From assembly GCA_947095535.1 (NCBI GenBank), contig OX352772.1, positions 165,868,719-165,932,718 on the forward strand: a stretch of 64,000 nt of DNA, written 5' to 3'. Of the stretch, positions 51,948 through 63,032 are shown one piece after another; the first letter of the stretch is position 1, and each line of letters opens with the position of its first letter. The notes beneath the pieces were generated by a model. The model was given only the letters and a program-made list of their open reading frames with translations. It was not told the DNA's origin and did not search any database. Position numbers and translations under genes: made by a program. The DNA is from Poecilobothrus nobilitatus. Its lineage: Eukaryota; Arthropoda; Insecta; Diptera; Dolichopodidae.

Positions 51948-53464
51948 TCAATGTTGTTTTGAGAATGACATATTTAGAATTATTCCACTGGTAAGCAAGT
52001 GTTTGTTGTTGATTTTGTCTTTTAATATTTTTTTCATAGTTTCACGCTTCTTCATTCTTTGTTGAAACTCTGGACAACCTTTGTACGATGCTGGGTGACA
52101 ATTTTTCTTACAAAGTACACAAATTAGTTCTTCTTTGGGATCTTCGTTTTGATATTTCATTCTCCAGGTGTATGGCTTTTGCCACATTTTACGCACCTGA
52201 ATTCTATGTTGCAGTTGGACGCTGAATGTAAAAAGCGTTGGCATCCTGTGCATTGTGTTAATTGGGGTTTATAAATTTTTTCCCATCGTATTATTTGATG
52301 ATCTAATGCTTTAATTTTCTTTATTTCATTCATTGAGCTATTGGAAGATGCTTGTACCACAAAATGTGGTAATGGTTTATTATTATTTATTGAATATTTT
52401 GTGGTAAGTCGCGTTACTTTTTCAAATTGAATGTTGTAATTTTCATGTAATTTTAGAATTTCAAGGATCTCTTCACAAAAATAGCCGCTATTTAGCCCTT
52501 TAAGCACCAGAGTTATTTTTTTTCGCTTTTAGGAGTGTAGGTGTAGTAGTTCGTATTTGGTTTTTTAAAACTTCGCATACACGCGCATAATCGTTTGTAT
52601 TGTTGGTATGTAATACAACGTGCATATCATTTTTTTACTTTTATTCAAAAGTTTTTATTTTTGGGTTATTTTTTACGGTGTCCTTCAGTACACCTACATC
52701 GGTTTGGAAAATGCTGATTGGAGGCATTTTCGTATTTTTTTGTAGGTTTTCGCCCACATTGGGAGATTGGACTCTTTGCTGATGGTTAAGTTTTTATTCG
52801 CTTTTAGGAGTGAAGGTGTAGTAGTTCGTATTTGTTTTTTTAAAACTTCGCATACACGCGCATAATCGTTTGTATTGTTGGTATGTAATACAACGTGCAT
52901 ATCATTTTTTACTTTTATTAAAAAGTTTTTTATTTTTAGGTTATTTTTTACGGTGTCCTTCAGTACACCTACATCGGTTTGGAAAATGCTGATTGGAGGC
53001 ATTTTCGTATTTTTTTGTAGGCTTTCTCCCACATTGGGAGATTGGACTCTTTGCTGATGGTTAAGTTTGATTTTATTTTTATTCTCATTCTTTTCTGCTT
53101 CTTTTTTTTTTATTTCAGCATTTCTCTTTTCCAGTTTTAAAATGTTATCATCATTATCTTCATTATCCTCTGTTACATCCATCAATGGTTCAAAACAGCT
53201 AGTGTTGCTGCTCGTACCTTCACCGCCGCTGTTGGCCATTATAATTTTTGATCATTTAGCATTTTCATCAGATAATCTTTTGATTATCAATTTTAATTCG
53301 CGAATTCCTGCGGTTTGGTTCTTTTTTATTTTAGTAATTGGACCTTTAGCACCGAGTGTTTTTAATTTTGTTGTTTCTTCATTAATAATTTCATTTATTT
53401 TAGTAATAACATTGTTTAACTCATTTTCGGTTAAGATATTTTCACTTGTTTCATTATTTTGCAT
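51948..53464 (-). pseudogene. LINE ORF1 (gag-like) with CCHC zinc knuckles
   Basis: From 53,464 the pieces are a coiled-coil start, an acidic/lysine-rich part (53,239-52,694), an RNA-binding-like region and, at 52,260-52,060, three cysteine knuckles (C-T-G-C-Q-R-F-L-H...C; C-V-K-C-G-K-S-H; C-V-L-C-K-K-N-C-H). A 275-bp tandem duplication (52,524-53,070) and frame breaks disrupt it. Confidence 0.7.
52524..53070 (-). repeat. 275-bp tandem duplication within LINE ORF1
   Basis: CGCTTTTAGGAGTG starts at 52,524 and again at 52,799. The following ~270 bp are nearly identical, including AATCGTTTGTATTGTTGGTA and ACACCTACATCGGTTTGG. Confidence 0.85.
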
Positions 53465-53500
53465 TATTCAATGCACTTATCCCTTCCTAAGGGGATCCAA

Positions 53501-54911
53501 TTAAGAAAAACTACTTATATTTTCCTCTAGTTTTGTGCTTTTTTTATTAATTTTAAATTTTTATAAAATTTTTTATAGATTTTTTGTTCTTTTTATTATT
53601 TTTTATGTTTTTGTTTTAATTATTAAGGGATACGTCCTTTCCGCTTCGGGTTCACTATCGAACATAATTTAGAAAAAAAGTGTTCTAATTTGTGTAATTT
53701 CTTCAAAAATACTGAATTTAAATTTTTCTTTGTGTTCCAAAATGTTGGCATACTTTCAGGAGAACACAAAACATATAATATTATATAATATCATTTTACC
53801 GGTTCTTTAAACCAGACCGTAAATCAATTAATTGCACTTGGCAAAGCTTTTTTTTCTTTAATCATGAAAGTTTCCTTAAACTTTACACTTTCGTTCTTCT
53901 TTTTTTATTTCATTCACTTAATAATTTAAATTTATAAGACTTTCTGATGAAAAAAAAATTATTCGTAATTTTTAGTAATTTTATGTTTAAGTATTTTTAA
54001 TGACATATTCAATATAATAATATGAAATTTTTCTAAAAGTCTTATTAATGTTTTACAATTACTTTTCAATTTTATTAATTAAACGTTTTTCAAATGTTGT
54101 AAATTATAAGGATAAAAATTTTTAAAATAAAAATTAATTATTATTAAGAGTATATTTTATTAAATTGAACAAACAAAAATATATAATGTATATAATTAAA
54201 TGTTTTTTTTTTCAATTTCTTTCCCTTGTTTTTTTTAAACTTTTTAGTATAAGAATAAGATCTCAAAATATGTTCATAAATGTAAAATTGTAAAATTTAT
54301 ACTTTTATTTATCTTAATTGAATTTTTACTTATCTTAAAGTCTGTTTCTCTCTCCAATGTTCGGTGACCCCATGTGATATATTGACCTTTGATGGCGAAT
54401 GGCGACTGGTGACTCGCGACTGGTGACTTTGATGAAAATTTGAAATTTTTTTTTCTGGAACTGATTGTTTTGATGAGAATCTGAATTTTTTCTGGAACTG
54501 ATTGTTTTGATGAGAATCTGAATTTGATACTCGAACTGATGATTTGAAAATTGGTGAACTGTAGGGTTTTTGTTTTTTTTTTTTTAGCTTCGATAAACTG
54601 ATTTTCATGAAATTGATTGCTGAAACATTTATGAAAATTGATTTCACGAAATTTTTGATGAAACTGGGTGAAATCAATTTCGTGAAGTTGATTGTTGAAG
54701 AATTATAAAAATTGATTTCACGAAGTTTATGATGAAACTGGTGAAGTCAATTCCTTACTTTTATGAATTAAATTGATGGCTTTTCCGCTGAGACAAACAA
54801 AAAGTTTTTTTTATACAATTTTTGATGAAACTGTGATGAAGTCAATCTTCTGGAACTTTGTTGGACTACGTTTTCTCCGATGAAACTTCGGTTTGATCCC
54901 GGTTGATATTT
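53501..54911 (-). other. Gypsy leader/gag side, repeat-rich
   Basis: No clear gag protein. 54,440-54,535 holds two copies of TGGAACTGATTGTTTTGATGA, and 54,600-54,770 holds ~75-bp repeats built on AATTGATTTCACGAA. Next to the right LTR, GGTTTGATCCCGG (54,891-54,903) resembles a tRNA T-arm and, on the minus strand, could be a primer-binding site; weak. Confidence 0.4.
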
Positions 54912-55329
54912 TGTAAATTCACTTTATTTATTACAATTTATTTAAAACTGGTATTATTTATTTAATATACAGTATTACGTATAATTTATTTAATTAATGT
55001 TTCTTTAATTTTTTAATCTTAAAATTGAAATATGAATTTACATTTAACTTATTTCCACTTTTTTTTGGGTTTTCCGAAACCCTATTTTATGGACTGCGCT
55101 TGATGGCTTTCTTTTCTATATGAAACACGTTTTTGTATAAAATGGAAGATTAAAACTAACATACCCGAAGAAAAAGCTTTTAAGTTGCTTTTAATATTAG
55201 AAGGAGACAAATTACATTAGAGAGAAATAAAGAAATATATTATATTAGATAAATTGCGGACAGTGGTGTTGACTATATATTTTAGTACATTCTGCCAATC
55301 CTGGTTTGACGTTAATCTTTTGATCCTAC
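54912..55329 (-). repeat. Right (5') LTR of gypsy element
   Basis: 418 bp, uninterrupted; partner of 47,210-49,197. Confidence 0.8.
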
Positions 55330-55689
55330 ATATATATAAATCTTTGTGTCTTAAGCAGACTCATTTAATTAAGGACATATATATTGAAATTATCCTACCG
55401 ACTGCGTCACTTTTATGAAATACATAACTTTATTTAACAGTAATCTTACAATTTAGCTTATAACACAAGTTTTAAACAAATGACTTAATTATAACCACTT
55501 TCATGTCTAAACAATGATTGATTTAATTGTAATTTGTATGACTATTTATATTAATTCAAAAGCGCAATCTTTGCATTATTTAACTTAATTTTATTTAATT
55601 TTATTTTGGTGTTATTTTGAGCAATGTTACTTAAATGTTATATACTGCAAATATTATATAATGGTGTTATATACTTCTGCATGTTGTAA

Positions 55690-55787
55690 TTCACAGATGG
55701 CGCTGACTCTGTAGTAAAATAATAACAATAATAATAGTAATAATAATACTAATAATAGTAATAATAATTATAATAATAATAATAATA

Positions 55788-55818
<31 letters not shown>

Positions 55819-56200
55819 TTAATAATAATAATAATAGTAATAATAGTACAATAATTAAATAGTATAATAAATAGTACAATAATAATATAACAATAATTAT
55901 AATAACAATAATAGTAATAATAATAATAGCTACTACAGTGGGGCTATCTTTGGTTATATCATGCAAGGAAGGTGTTATATACTGCTGTACATTGTAACCC
56001 ACTGATGGCGCTGACTCTGTAGTAAAATAATAATAATATTAATATGAATATTAATACCAATAATAACAGCCGCTACAGTGACAGTGAGGGTTGCCTTCAA
56101 TAATTACCTGATGTAGTAATATATATACTACTACTACATGTTATAACTCTTCTGACGGCTTTGGTCACTGTTAGCAAAATAATAATAATTAGGCGGATTC
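55690..56200. repeat. AAT microsatellites with repeated unique spacer
   Basis: AAT-type trinucleotide arrays at 55,720-55,930 and 56,020-56,040 each follow a GATGGCGCTGACTCTGTAG spacer (55,694 and 56,004); a decayed third copy is near 56,140-56,190. The unit (spacer plus microsatellite) thus recurs about every 200-300 bp. Confidence 0.6.
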
Positions 56201-56623
56201 ATTGTTTCCTTACAGTCCCACTCTCAATTCAATGTTTCCGTATCTATTTTCCTATCCTTTCCTATCCCTACTCCTTAGCCAATATACTGCGTTTGAAGGT
56301 AAGGGTTTCATCCCACTATATTGGCTAAAAGAGGGAGGTGGGTTTAGTCAGTAAGAATCTGATACTACCAAGGGGTAATTCTTGGTGTCTTTGGAAGATT
56401 CCCACCTTCCTTAGGAAAAAAAAAAAATGTGGGAAAGCTTTTATTTTAATTATTCCACGATTTAGTTCTGATTAAACATGACTTCTGAAACATGACATTA
56501 AACATTAAATTAACAAGGATGTTATTTCCATTTATACCGTCAAAATGATTGTCGACATTATATTACAGAAAGTCTACGAAATGATTCTTGTTCAATTCTT
56601 TGAAGATCGGAAAACTGTAATCA

Positions 56624-56917
56624 TCGTATGCGAAATACATAGGACAAACAAAACATAATATTTTAATTAGATTTAAACAACATTTTCCACATATCAAATT
56701 CAACAGACCGACAAAATCTTCAGTTGCACAGCATTGCTTAAAAAATAATCATTTAAATATCAATAAAAATAGTTTAAAATTATTAAAAAATGTTAACAAT
56801 AATAATGAACTGGACGCTTGGGAGAGTTTCTACATAATTAAGTATAAAAAAAGAAAAAGATTCAACTTAATGAATAACGACCCAGAGCCAATAAACTCAC
56901 CGCTCTTCAATATATAA
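56624..56917 (+). pseudogene. Penelope-type GIY-YIG endonuclease fragment
   Basis: An open plus-strand stretch without its own start reads Y-A-K-Y-I-G-Q-T-K-H-N-I-L-I-R-F-K-Q-H, then S-S-V-A-Q-H-C-L-K-N-N-H, L-D-A-W-E-S-F-Y-I and M-N-N-D...S-P-L-F, ending in a stop. This is the order of the GIY-YIG endonuclease at the C-terminus of Penelope-like retroelements: the Y-I-G, the R, the H and the E-S are in place. No reverse transcriptase was seen upstream. Confidence 0.65.
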
Positions 56918-57169
56918 CAATAAATAATTCAATAAATTAAAACTGCCTTTGGAACACATTGAAATTTATTTTAATTATTAATTATTAAAAATTTTGTAAT
57001 CAGTTTTTATACTCTTTTTTCCTTTTTTTCTCTTACTTGATAATCTTTTTTGTTTTCTGTTAAATGTTATTTATTAAAAAGAAATTCTTAATGTAAAGTT
57101 CGAAAATGTTAAATTCAAAAATAGTTTTTTTAAATGTTAATCGCCAAATTTTATCTGTTAAATGTTATA

Positions 57170-57665
57170 ACTATATATACTAATATATAGTTATACTAAT
57201 TCTAAAAGCTCTTTCTTGCCTCAAAATTTCAAGCCTCTATCTAAAAGCGTGCCGGAGTTATGAAAGTAGAAAAATCATGCAAAATTTGGTTTTCACATAA
57301 CGGTAAATTTAAATACTAAATTAAAAAAAATTGTATAATTTTGATATTAACTTACAAAGAAAAAAGAAATACCTGTCGAATGACGTTTTCAGATTGAAAA
57401 AATCTTAAGCAGAACATAAGATATATGCATTTAAAAATAGGGCTTTTTCAAAGTTTGAGGGAGTGTAGCTCCGTAATGGGAGGGGCTACATGAAAAAGTT
57501 GTTCCACAAAATTATTTTTTTTATGAAACCTACCCATGGTTAAAATTTTTTTTCTCTATCTTTAACGGTGTAGAAGTTTTGTAAACAGACGGACGATCGG
57601 ACGGACGGACAGAGTGAAACTAATAAGCACATTTTTTCAAAATTTTTTTGGAAATGTGCTAAAAA
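57170..57665 (-). repeat. DINE-1-like relic
   Basis: On the minus strand it carries the words seen in the 1.58-kb elements: a CCGTCCGTCCG stretch (57,600 downwards), GTAGCCCC(T/A)CCC-type, TACGGAGCTACA-like and ATTTACCGTTATG. Ends are worn. Confidence 0.55.
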
Positions 57666-57695
57666 GTATATTACAAAACACAAACTGATACACAA

Positions 57696-57791
57696 ATGAA
57701 AGTTAAGCAAAAATATAAGAATTTTGTAAAAGGTGAAACGCTCAATTCGGGAAAAAGCCGGTTCAAAAAAAATAGTAATAATAATAATAGT

Positions 57792-57856
<65 letters not shown>

Positions 57857-58505
57857 TAATAATGATAATAATATAAATAATAATAATAATAATAATAATA
57901 TTAATAATAATGATAATGATAATAATAATAATAATATAAATAATAATAATAATAATATTAATAATAATAATAATAATAACAACAATAATAATGATAATAA
58001 TAATAATAATAATATAAATAATAATAATATAAATAATAATAATAATAATATTAATAATAATGATAATAATAATAATAATAATAATATAAATAATAGAATA
58101 AAAAAACATATTACATTAAACCCGGCATTACCACCAATTGTTAGAACGACGCAACAATCTCTAACCGAGGACTGCACTTATGCACTTTCTAGATTTAGAG
58201 ATGAGAAAATTCTAAATTATGTAAGATTATTCCTTGCATATTTACATGATGATTCTTACAATTGTGTCATTGAGGGTAAAACGAGAACTAGCTTACTTGT
58301 GCTGATACACAATGAAGGTTTACCATCAAACTATAAAGAGTTGTATAGTCTTTATTTCAAGTATCATAAAAATATTGGTTTTACCCAGAAACAAATTGAG
58401 GAAGATCTTAGAGCTTTCCGTAGTTACTGCAATAGTAACTACTACAACCACCTGTACCAATCTCGTGAGAACTACAATAAGTCTTTTCGGCCCAGCTCCA
58501 AGTAA
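57696..58505 (+). pseudogene. LINE N-terminal reading with poly-Asn tract
   Basis: Continuous for 269 codons. Residues ~27-133 are almost pure asparagine from an AAT/AAC repeat (57,775-58,100), with isoleucine and aspartate interruptions. The rest (residues 135-269, D-C-T-Y-A-L-S-R-F-R-D-E-K, Y-K-E-L-Y-S-L-Y-F-K-Y-H) is ordinary sequence without a known domain. The AAT tract also keeps both minus-strand frames open (Ile/Leu runs), which are artefacts. Confidence 0.5.
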
Positions 58506-59911
58506 TAATTCAGCTTTAAATCTCAATACCATTTCTTATACAAATTCAAATCTAATAGCACTATCTAACTTTAATACAAATAATAATAATAATATAAATA
58601 ATAATAATAGCGTTAATTGTTCTAATAATATTAAAGTTTATTATCACAATTGCAGTGGTATGAGAGGTAAGCTAAAAATATTATTTATAGATGCTAAGTC
58701 ATGTGATTTCAGTGTGTTAGCTATTACTGAAACATGGCTGAATGATTCGTTTTTAAACGAAGATATATTAGACAGCACTTGGGCTATATATAGAAAAGAT
58801 CGAGACTACCGGACTACAAATTGTTCCCGAGGAGGTGGCGTTCTACTTGCAGTCAAAAATAACTTATCTAGTATAGGTTTAACCACTAGGACTTGTAATT
58901 CTTTCGACCACTAATTTATTAAAGTAAACTTAGGTAAATACTTTTTTTTACCTTGGAATAGTTTACTTCCCTCCAAATTCTGACAATACCTCATACAATG
59001 AATTTTATGATATATTATATCACAATATATTATCAAATATGAATGAGGATGATTTTATTTTTATTTTTGGGGATTTTAATCGTCCTTCTCTTTCTTTTAT
59101 TGTCGACGACTCTGATAATTTGTTACTACCAATTAACTTTCAGGACGAAATAGATTTCGACCTTATTAGTACATTCTATGGTAATGATTTACAACAAATT
59201 ATCAGTTTTCCTAATAAAAATAACAAGTGGTTAGATCTTGCATTTTCAAATGCATATGACAGCGTAGTGGTAAACCTCGCTGATGACGCAGCAAACCTTT
59301 TTACTAACACCTCTCATCACAACGCAGTCATCTTCGAAATCGCCACGTCTATACCACTTTACACTAAATCGTACAATAATAATTTTGTATATGATTTTTT
59401 TAGCGCTGATTATGATAGCATTAACAATGCTTTATCAGTCATCAATTGGGACGAGCTGTTAGCACAACAGGATATTGATTTATTAATCTCTATCTTTTAT
59501 ATGAGAATTTTTGACATAATAAACTCCTTTGTGCCAAAAATTCGTAAAAAAAACAAGACAACTGAACCTTGGCTCGACAGAGAACTTAGGACATTGCGTA
59601 ACCAACGCAACAAATTGTACAAAAAAATCAAATTTTCAAAGGAGTCTAATATCAATTTGTTGAATATGCACAAGGATCTTGCATTTGAATTCAAACAAAA
59701 ATCTAACTTAGCATACGATAATTATGTCACCGATATCGGCAACAAATTAATTTCAGATCCAAAAAAATTTTTTGACTTTATAAATATTAAGCGTAAAAGT
59801 TACAGCTACCCAAACTCAATGTCAAAAGACAACACTTCCTCGTCTTGTCCTAAGGTAATTTATAATTTCTTTGCTGATTGTTTTCAAAAAGTTTATCGTC
59901 CACTTCTATAA
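58506..59911 (+). pseudogene. LINE APE-type endonuclease, frame-broken
   Basis: 58,631-58,914 reads V-Y-Y-H-N-C-S-G-M-R-G-K, I-T-E-T-W-L and G-G-G-V-L-L-A-V. After a frame break, 59,039-59,911 reads F-I-F-G-D-F-N, L-D-L-A-F-S-N, S-H-H-N-A-V and a linker E-P-W-L-D-R-E-L-R-T-L. Motif order is that of Jockey-group endonucleases; the S-D-H box is S-H-H here. Confidence 0.75.
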
Positions 59912-60090
59912 ATTTCGAATCTTCTATAAATTTCGATCTTTCAAATTAAACAAATAACTCAAATTCAATTATTACGGATATATATCTTACTGAAAATGAA
60001 ATATTTGAAGCAATCATTAACATCGATACTAAAAAAGGTGTAGGACCTGACTTAATCCCGCCGACTTTTTTATACAATAGTGTTAGTTAT

Positions 60091-61527
60091 TTGACTTATC
60101 CACTTCATCTCATTTTTAATAAATCACTTTCCTCAGGTGTTTTCCCATATGCTTGGAAATCGTCTTATTTAATTCCCATCCACAAAAAGGGCGACAAAGC
60201 ACACGTCGAAAACTACCGTGGTATAGCTATTCTATCGACTATTCCTAAGTTGTTCGAAAAAATGGTCGTAAACAAAATTACACCCATCATAAAAACAAAA
60301 TTAAATGAACAGCAGCATGGTTTCAGAAAAGGTCGTTCTACCTCAACAAACCTTCTGGTTTATACATCTGAAATCCTTAATGAAATGGAAAATGGGCACC
60401 AAGTTGATGCTATTTACCCAGATTTTAATAAAGCATTTGATCGTGTCGATCATACTATTTTGCTTAACAAACTTGTTGCAATAGGTATTTCCGGTACATT
60501 TCTTACATGGCTGTACTCTTACTTAACAAATAGAACTCAAAATATAAAATTCCAAGGTTTTTTATCAAACACAGTGACCGTTACTTCAGGAGTAACTCAA
60601 GGTAGCCATTTAGGTCCACTTCTATTTAATATATTAATTTCAGACCTTTCGGCCAAACTAGTGGGTGTATCACATATTGCATTTGCCGACGATCTTAAAA
60701 TTTACCACGTTATCAAAAAGATTTCTGATGTTGCATTACTTCAGTCAAACCTACATTCTTTACAAGAATGGTGCTTTTCCAATAAGTTAGAGCTCAACAT
60801 TCAAAAATGCAAGGCTATTAGTTTTAGACGGAAAAGATCTACTATTTTATTCGATTATTCTATTGATAATGTAACTTTAGAAAGGGTAAGCAGCATGACC
60901 GATCTAGGGATTCTTTTGGATGATAAGCTTAACTTCCATCTTCACTATGAGCATGTGATTTCCAAGGCAAATAAAATGTTAGGATTCATTAAAAGAAGAG
61001 CTAAAGAATTCAGTAACATAGCGGTGACAAAATCTCTCTCCTGTTCTTTAGTACGATCTATTCTAGAATACGGCAACATTGTTTGGAATCCTGCATTTCA
61101 AATACATTCCGATAGAATCGAATCTGTTCAAAAACAATTCCTATTATTTGCTTTGAGAAATCAATATAACCCTATTGACTATTCAATGCTACCTAATTAT
61201 AATGTAAGATTAAATTCATTGAACATGTTAACTTTATCTTCACGCAGGCAGATACTTTCATCCTGTTTTACTTTTGACGTTTCAAATAAAAATATTGACG
61301 TTCAGTTTTTGATAGATAGTTTTAAATTAAACAATGAAGTTAGAGTTACACGAAACACTAAGTATTTAATTGAAAATACTCATAAAACTGAATATGGAAG
61401 AAATGAACCAATTAACAGATGTTGCATTACATTCAACAAACACAGTAATCTCTTTTCAACACAAATGTCAAGGAACACTTTCAAACAAAAATTAATACAA
61501 AAATTTGTTACTAACCTTACACAATAA
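60091..61527 (+). pseudogene. LINE reverse transcriptase (Jockey group), frame intact
   Basis: 478 codons: I-P-I-H-K-K-G-D-K, N-Y-R-G-I-A-I-L-S, Q-H-G-F-R-K-G-R-S-T, D-F-N-K-A-F-D-R-V-D-H, T-S-G-V-T-Q-G-S-H-L-G-P-L-L-F and H-I-A-F-A-D-D-L-K. Active-site A-D-D preserved. The thumb and a C-terminal tail follow. Sequence just upstream (59,912-60,090) belongs to the same frame group but contains stops. Confidence 0.85.
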
Positions 61528-61560
61528 CTTTAACTTTCATAATATTAGATTACACTTCAT

Positions 61561-61859
61561 ATTGTACAAGTTATTTTATTTTTACCTAACTGAGTTATAT
61601 TAATTCAAATCTAACTGTGTTTTTGCTTTGTAAGCAATTTGTAATTTACCATATATACTCTAGAGAAAAAAGTTTATCTTACGAAAAGCAAACTGGGATG
61701 TCTTTCGCGAATCCATATTTTTTACAAAGGGAAAATGTTTTGTAAATATAGACGAACATGAAAAACATATTAGAATAAATATTTTAAAATGAGCCAAACT
61801 GCTATCCCTTTAATTAGGCCAGCACAATATGAAAAAAAGTGTTCCATAGTGGAATGGAA
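61561..61859. other. Spacer between LINE relics
   Basis: AT-rich, no coding or repeat signal recognised. Confidence 0.35.
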
Positions 61860-62960
61860 AAATTAATGAATTAATAAATAAAAGAAAACCTCTGAAACGT
61901 AAGTTTGATAGGACATATCTGACTTAATCGACCACAGAAATTTTTTAATTGCCAAATATGAAGACCGAAAAGAAATGACCAAGTTTATGGGTTTCCGATT
62001 GGTCATAGTCCACAGATCAGTGTTTAATATTCTTTGTGGCCAGAATATTCTGCATATTATTCGGAAACATCTGTTGAAGAATACTTGTAATTTGTGTATT
62101 ATTTTTTTTGTGGCCAGCCATTTTTCGCTGCCGTGTAGCAAGACCGATTCAACACGATTTTGATTCGAATATTGTCAATTTTGTAGCTCTATTAGTTACT
62201 GCTGATCGCCATACTTTCCATAGTCTTGCAAAAACCGCTTTAGCTTTCTTGATTTTAGCACCTGCATTCTTTAATGCTCCATCTCCCGTTGTAACTGTGC
62301 ACCCAAGGTAGTTTTAATTCGATACATCTTCTAGTGGTGTTTCATTTATTTTTATTGGTGTGGTGCTGGTTGTATTTATCCTCATTATTTTTGTTTTCCC
62401 CATGTTCATTTTGAAACAGATTTCTGCCTCCTTGAAAGCTCGTTGATCTTGCTTTGCATGTTGGTATGAGAATGCGATAAGCGACATATGTCGTCGGCGT
62501 AGTCTAAATCTTATACTTTGTTTGTGAGGTACCAGTTTATACCTCCTCCGGTTGTGTTATTTGTTATGTTCATGATGACATCTAATACGACGTTGAACAG
62601 GAGTGGGGCGAGTGGGCAGCTTTGTTTTATACCATTCTGCAGTTTTATTGGCATACTCAGTTTTCCGTTACAGAGTATTTGGGAATCTGCATATTTCTAG
62701 AAAGCCTTAATGATCCTTATTAATTTTCCGGGTATGGATCTTTCTTCTAATGCTCTCCATATTTCGCGTCTTTTTACAGTATCGAACCTTCTTTTGAAAT
62801 TTATGTAGGCGTATAAAGGAGAATTGTATTTTATAGACTGCTCTATTATAATTCAAGGTGAATTTGCATGTTCTATACAACTGTGTCCTCTTTCGAATCC
62901 AATTTGTTCTCTTCTTGTTGTGTTTTCAAGGTGATCTACGAAGAACGAAGAGTACAATCT
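61860..62960 (-). pseudogene. RTE/CR1-like LINE reverse transcriptase relic
   Basis: Minus strand from about 62,800: V-K-R-R-E-I-W...I-P-G-K-L-I-R-I-I, I-K-Q-S-C-P-L-A-P-L-L-F-N-V-V-L-D and D-Y-A-D-D-I near 62,490. After decayed sequence, 62,141-61,863 reads L-H-G-S-E-K-W, K-L-Q-V-F-F-N-R-C-F-R and W-P-Q-R-I. The G-x-K-Q-x-C-x-L-x-P-L-L-F and D-Y-A-D-D pattern differs from the other LINEs here. Several stops. Confidence 0.7.
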
Positions 62961-63032
62961 ACTATTTAGACTAAATTAACTAGAAATTGCATTAAGAAAA
63001 GTTCATCTCCCCCGCATCTCATCTTATTTAAT

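Larger units (their letters stand above)
50500..53500 (-). mobile_element. Jockey/I-type LINE nested in the gypsy element
   Basis: Minus strand. ORF1 with CCHC knuckles is at 53,464-51,948 and a reverse-transcriptase part at 51,915-50,867; the endonuclease half of ORF2 is missing, so there is an internal deletion. The 3' untranslated part is about 50,866-50,500. Exact ends not determined. Confidence 0.7.
47210..55329 (-). mobile_element. Ty3/gypsy LTR retrotransposon, degraded, with nested insertions
   Basis: Two copies of a ~415-bp LTR (47,210-49,197, itself interrupted; and 54,912-55,329) in the same orientation, each TGTAA...CTACA-like. Between them, on the minus strand, lie reverse-transcriptase and aspartic-protease remnants in gypsy order, so the right LTR is the 5' one. 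Integrase and RNase H are missing next to the left LTR. Nested within are DINE-1 copy C (in the left LTR) and a LINE (50,500-53,500). No matching target duplication was found. Confidence 0.75.
57690..61560 (+). mobile_element. Jockey-type LINE with poly-asparagine ORF1
   Basis: Plus-strand ORF1-like protein, endonuclease and reverse transcriptase in order. The reverse transcriptase half is intact over 478 codons. Breaks occur in the endonuclease (58,914) and linker (59,911). Start undefined; the 3' end is near 61,560 without a clear A-tail. Confidence 0.8.

Noticed and set aside
54889..54905. tRNA gene near GGTTTGATCCCGG
   Set aside because: Only a T-arm-like string is present; no acceptor, D-arm or anticodon arm. 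A primer-binding site is a better, still weak, explanation.
55691..56002. Minus-strand isoleucine-rich protein
   Set aside because: Microsatellite artefact of the AAT array.
57540..58177. Minus-strand poly-Ile and poly-Leu proteins
   Set aside because: Products of reading the AAT/ATT microsatellite backwards; no domain or start context supports them.
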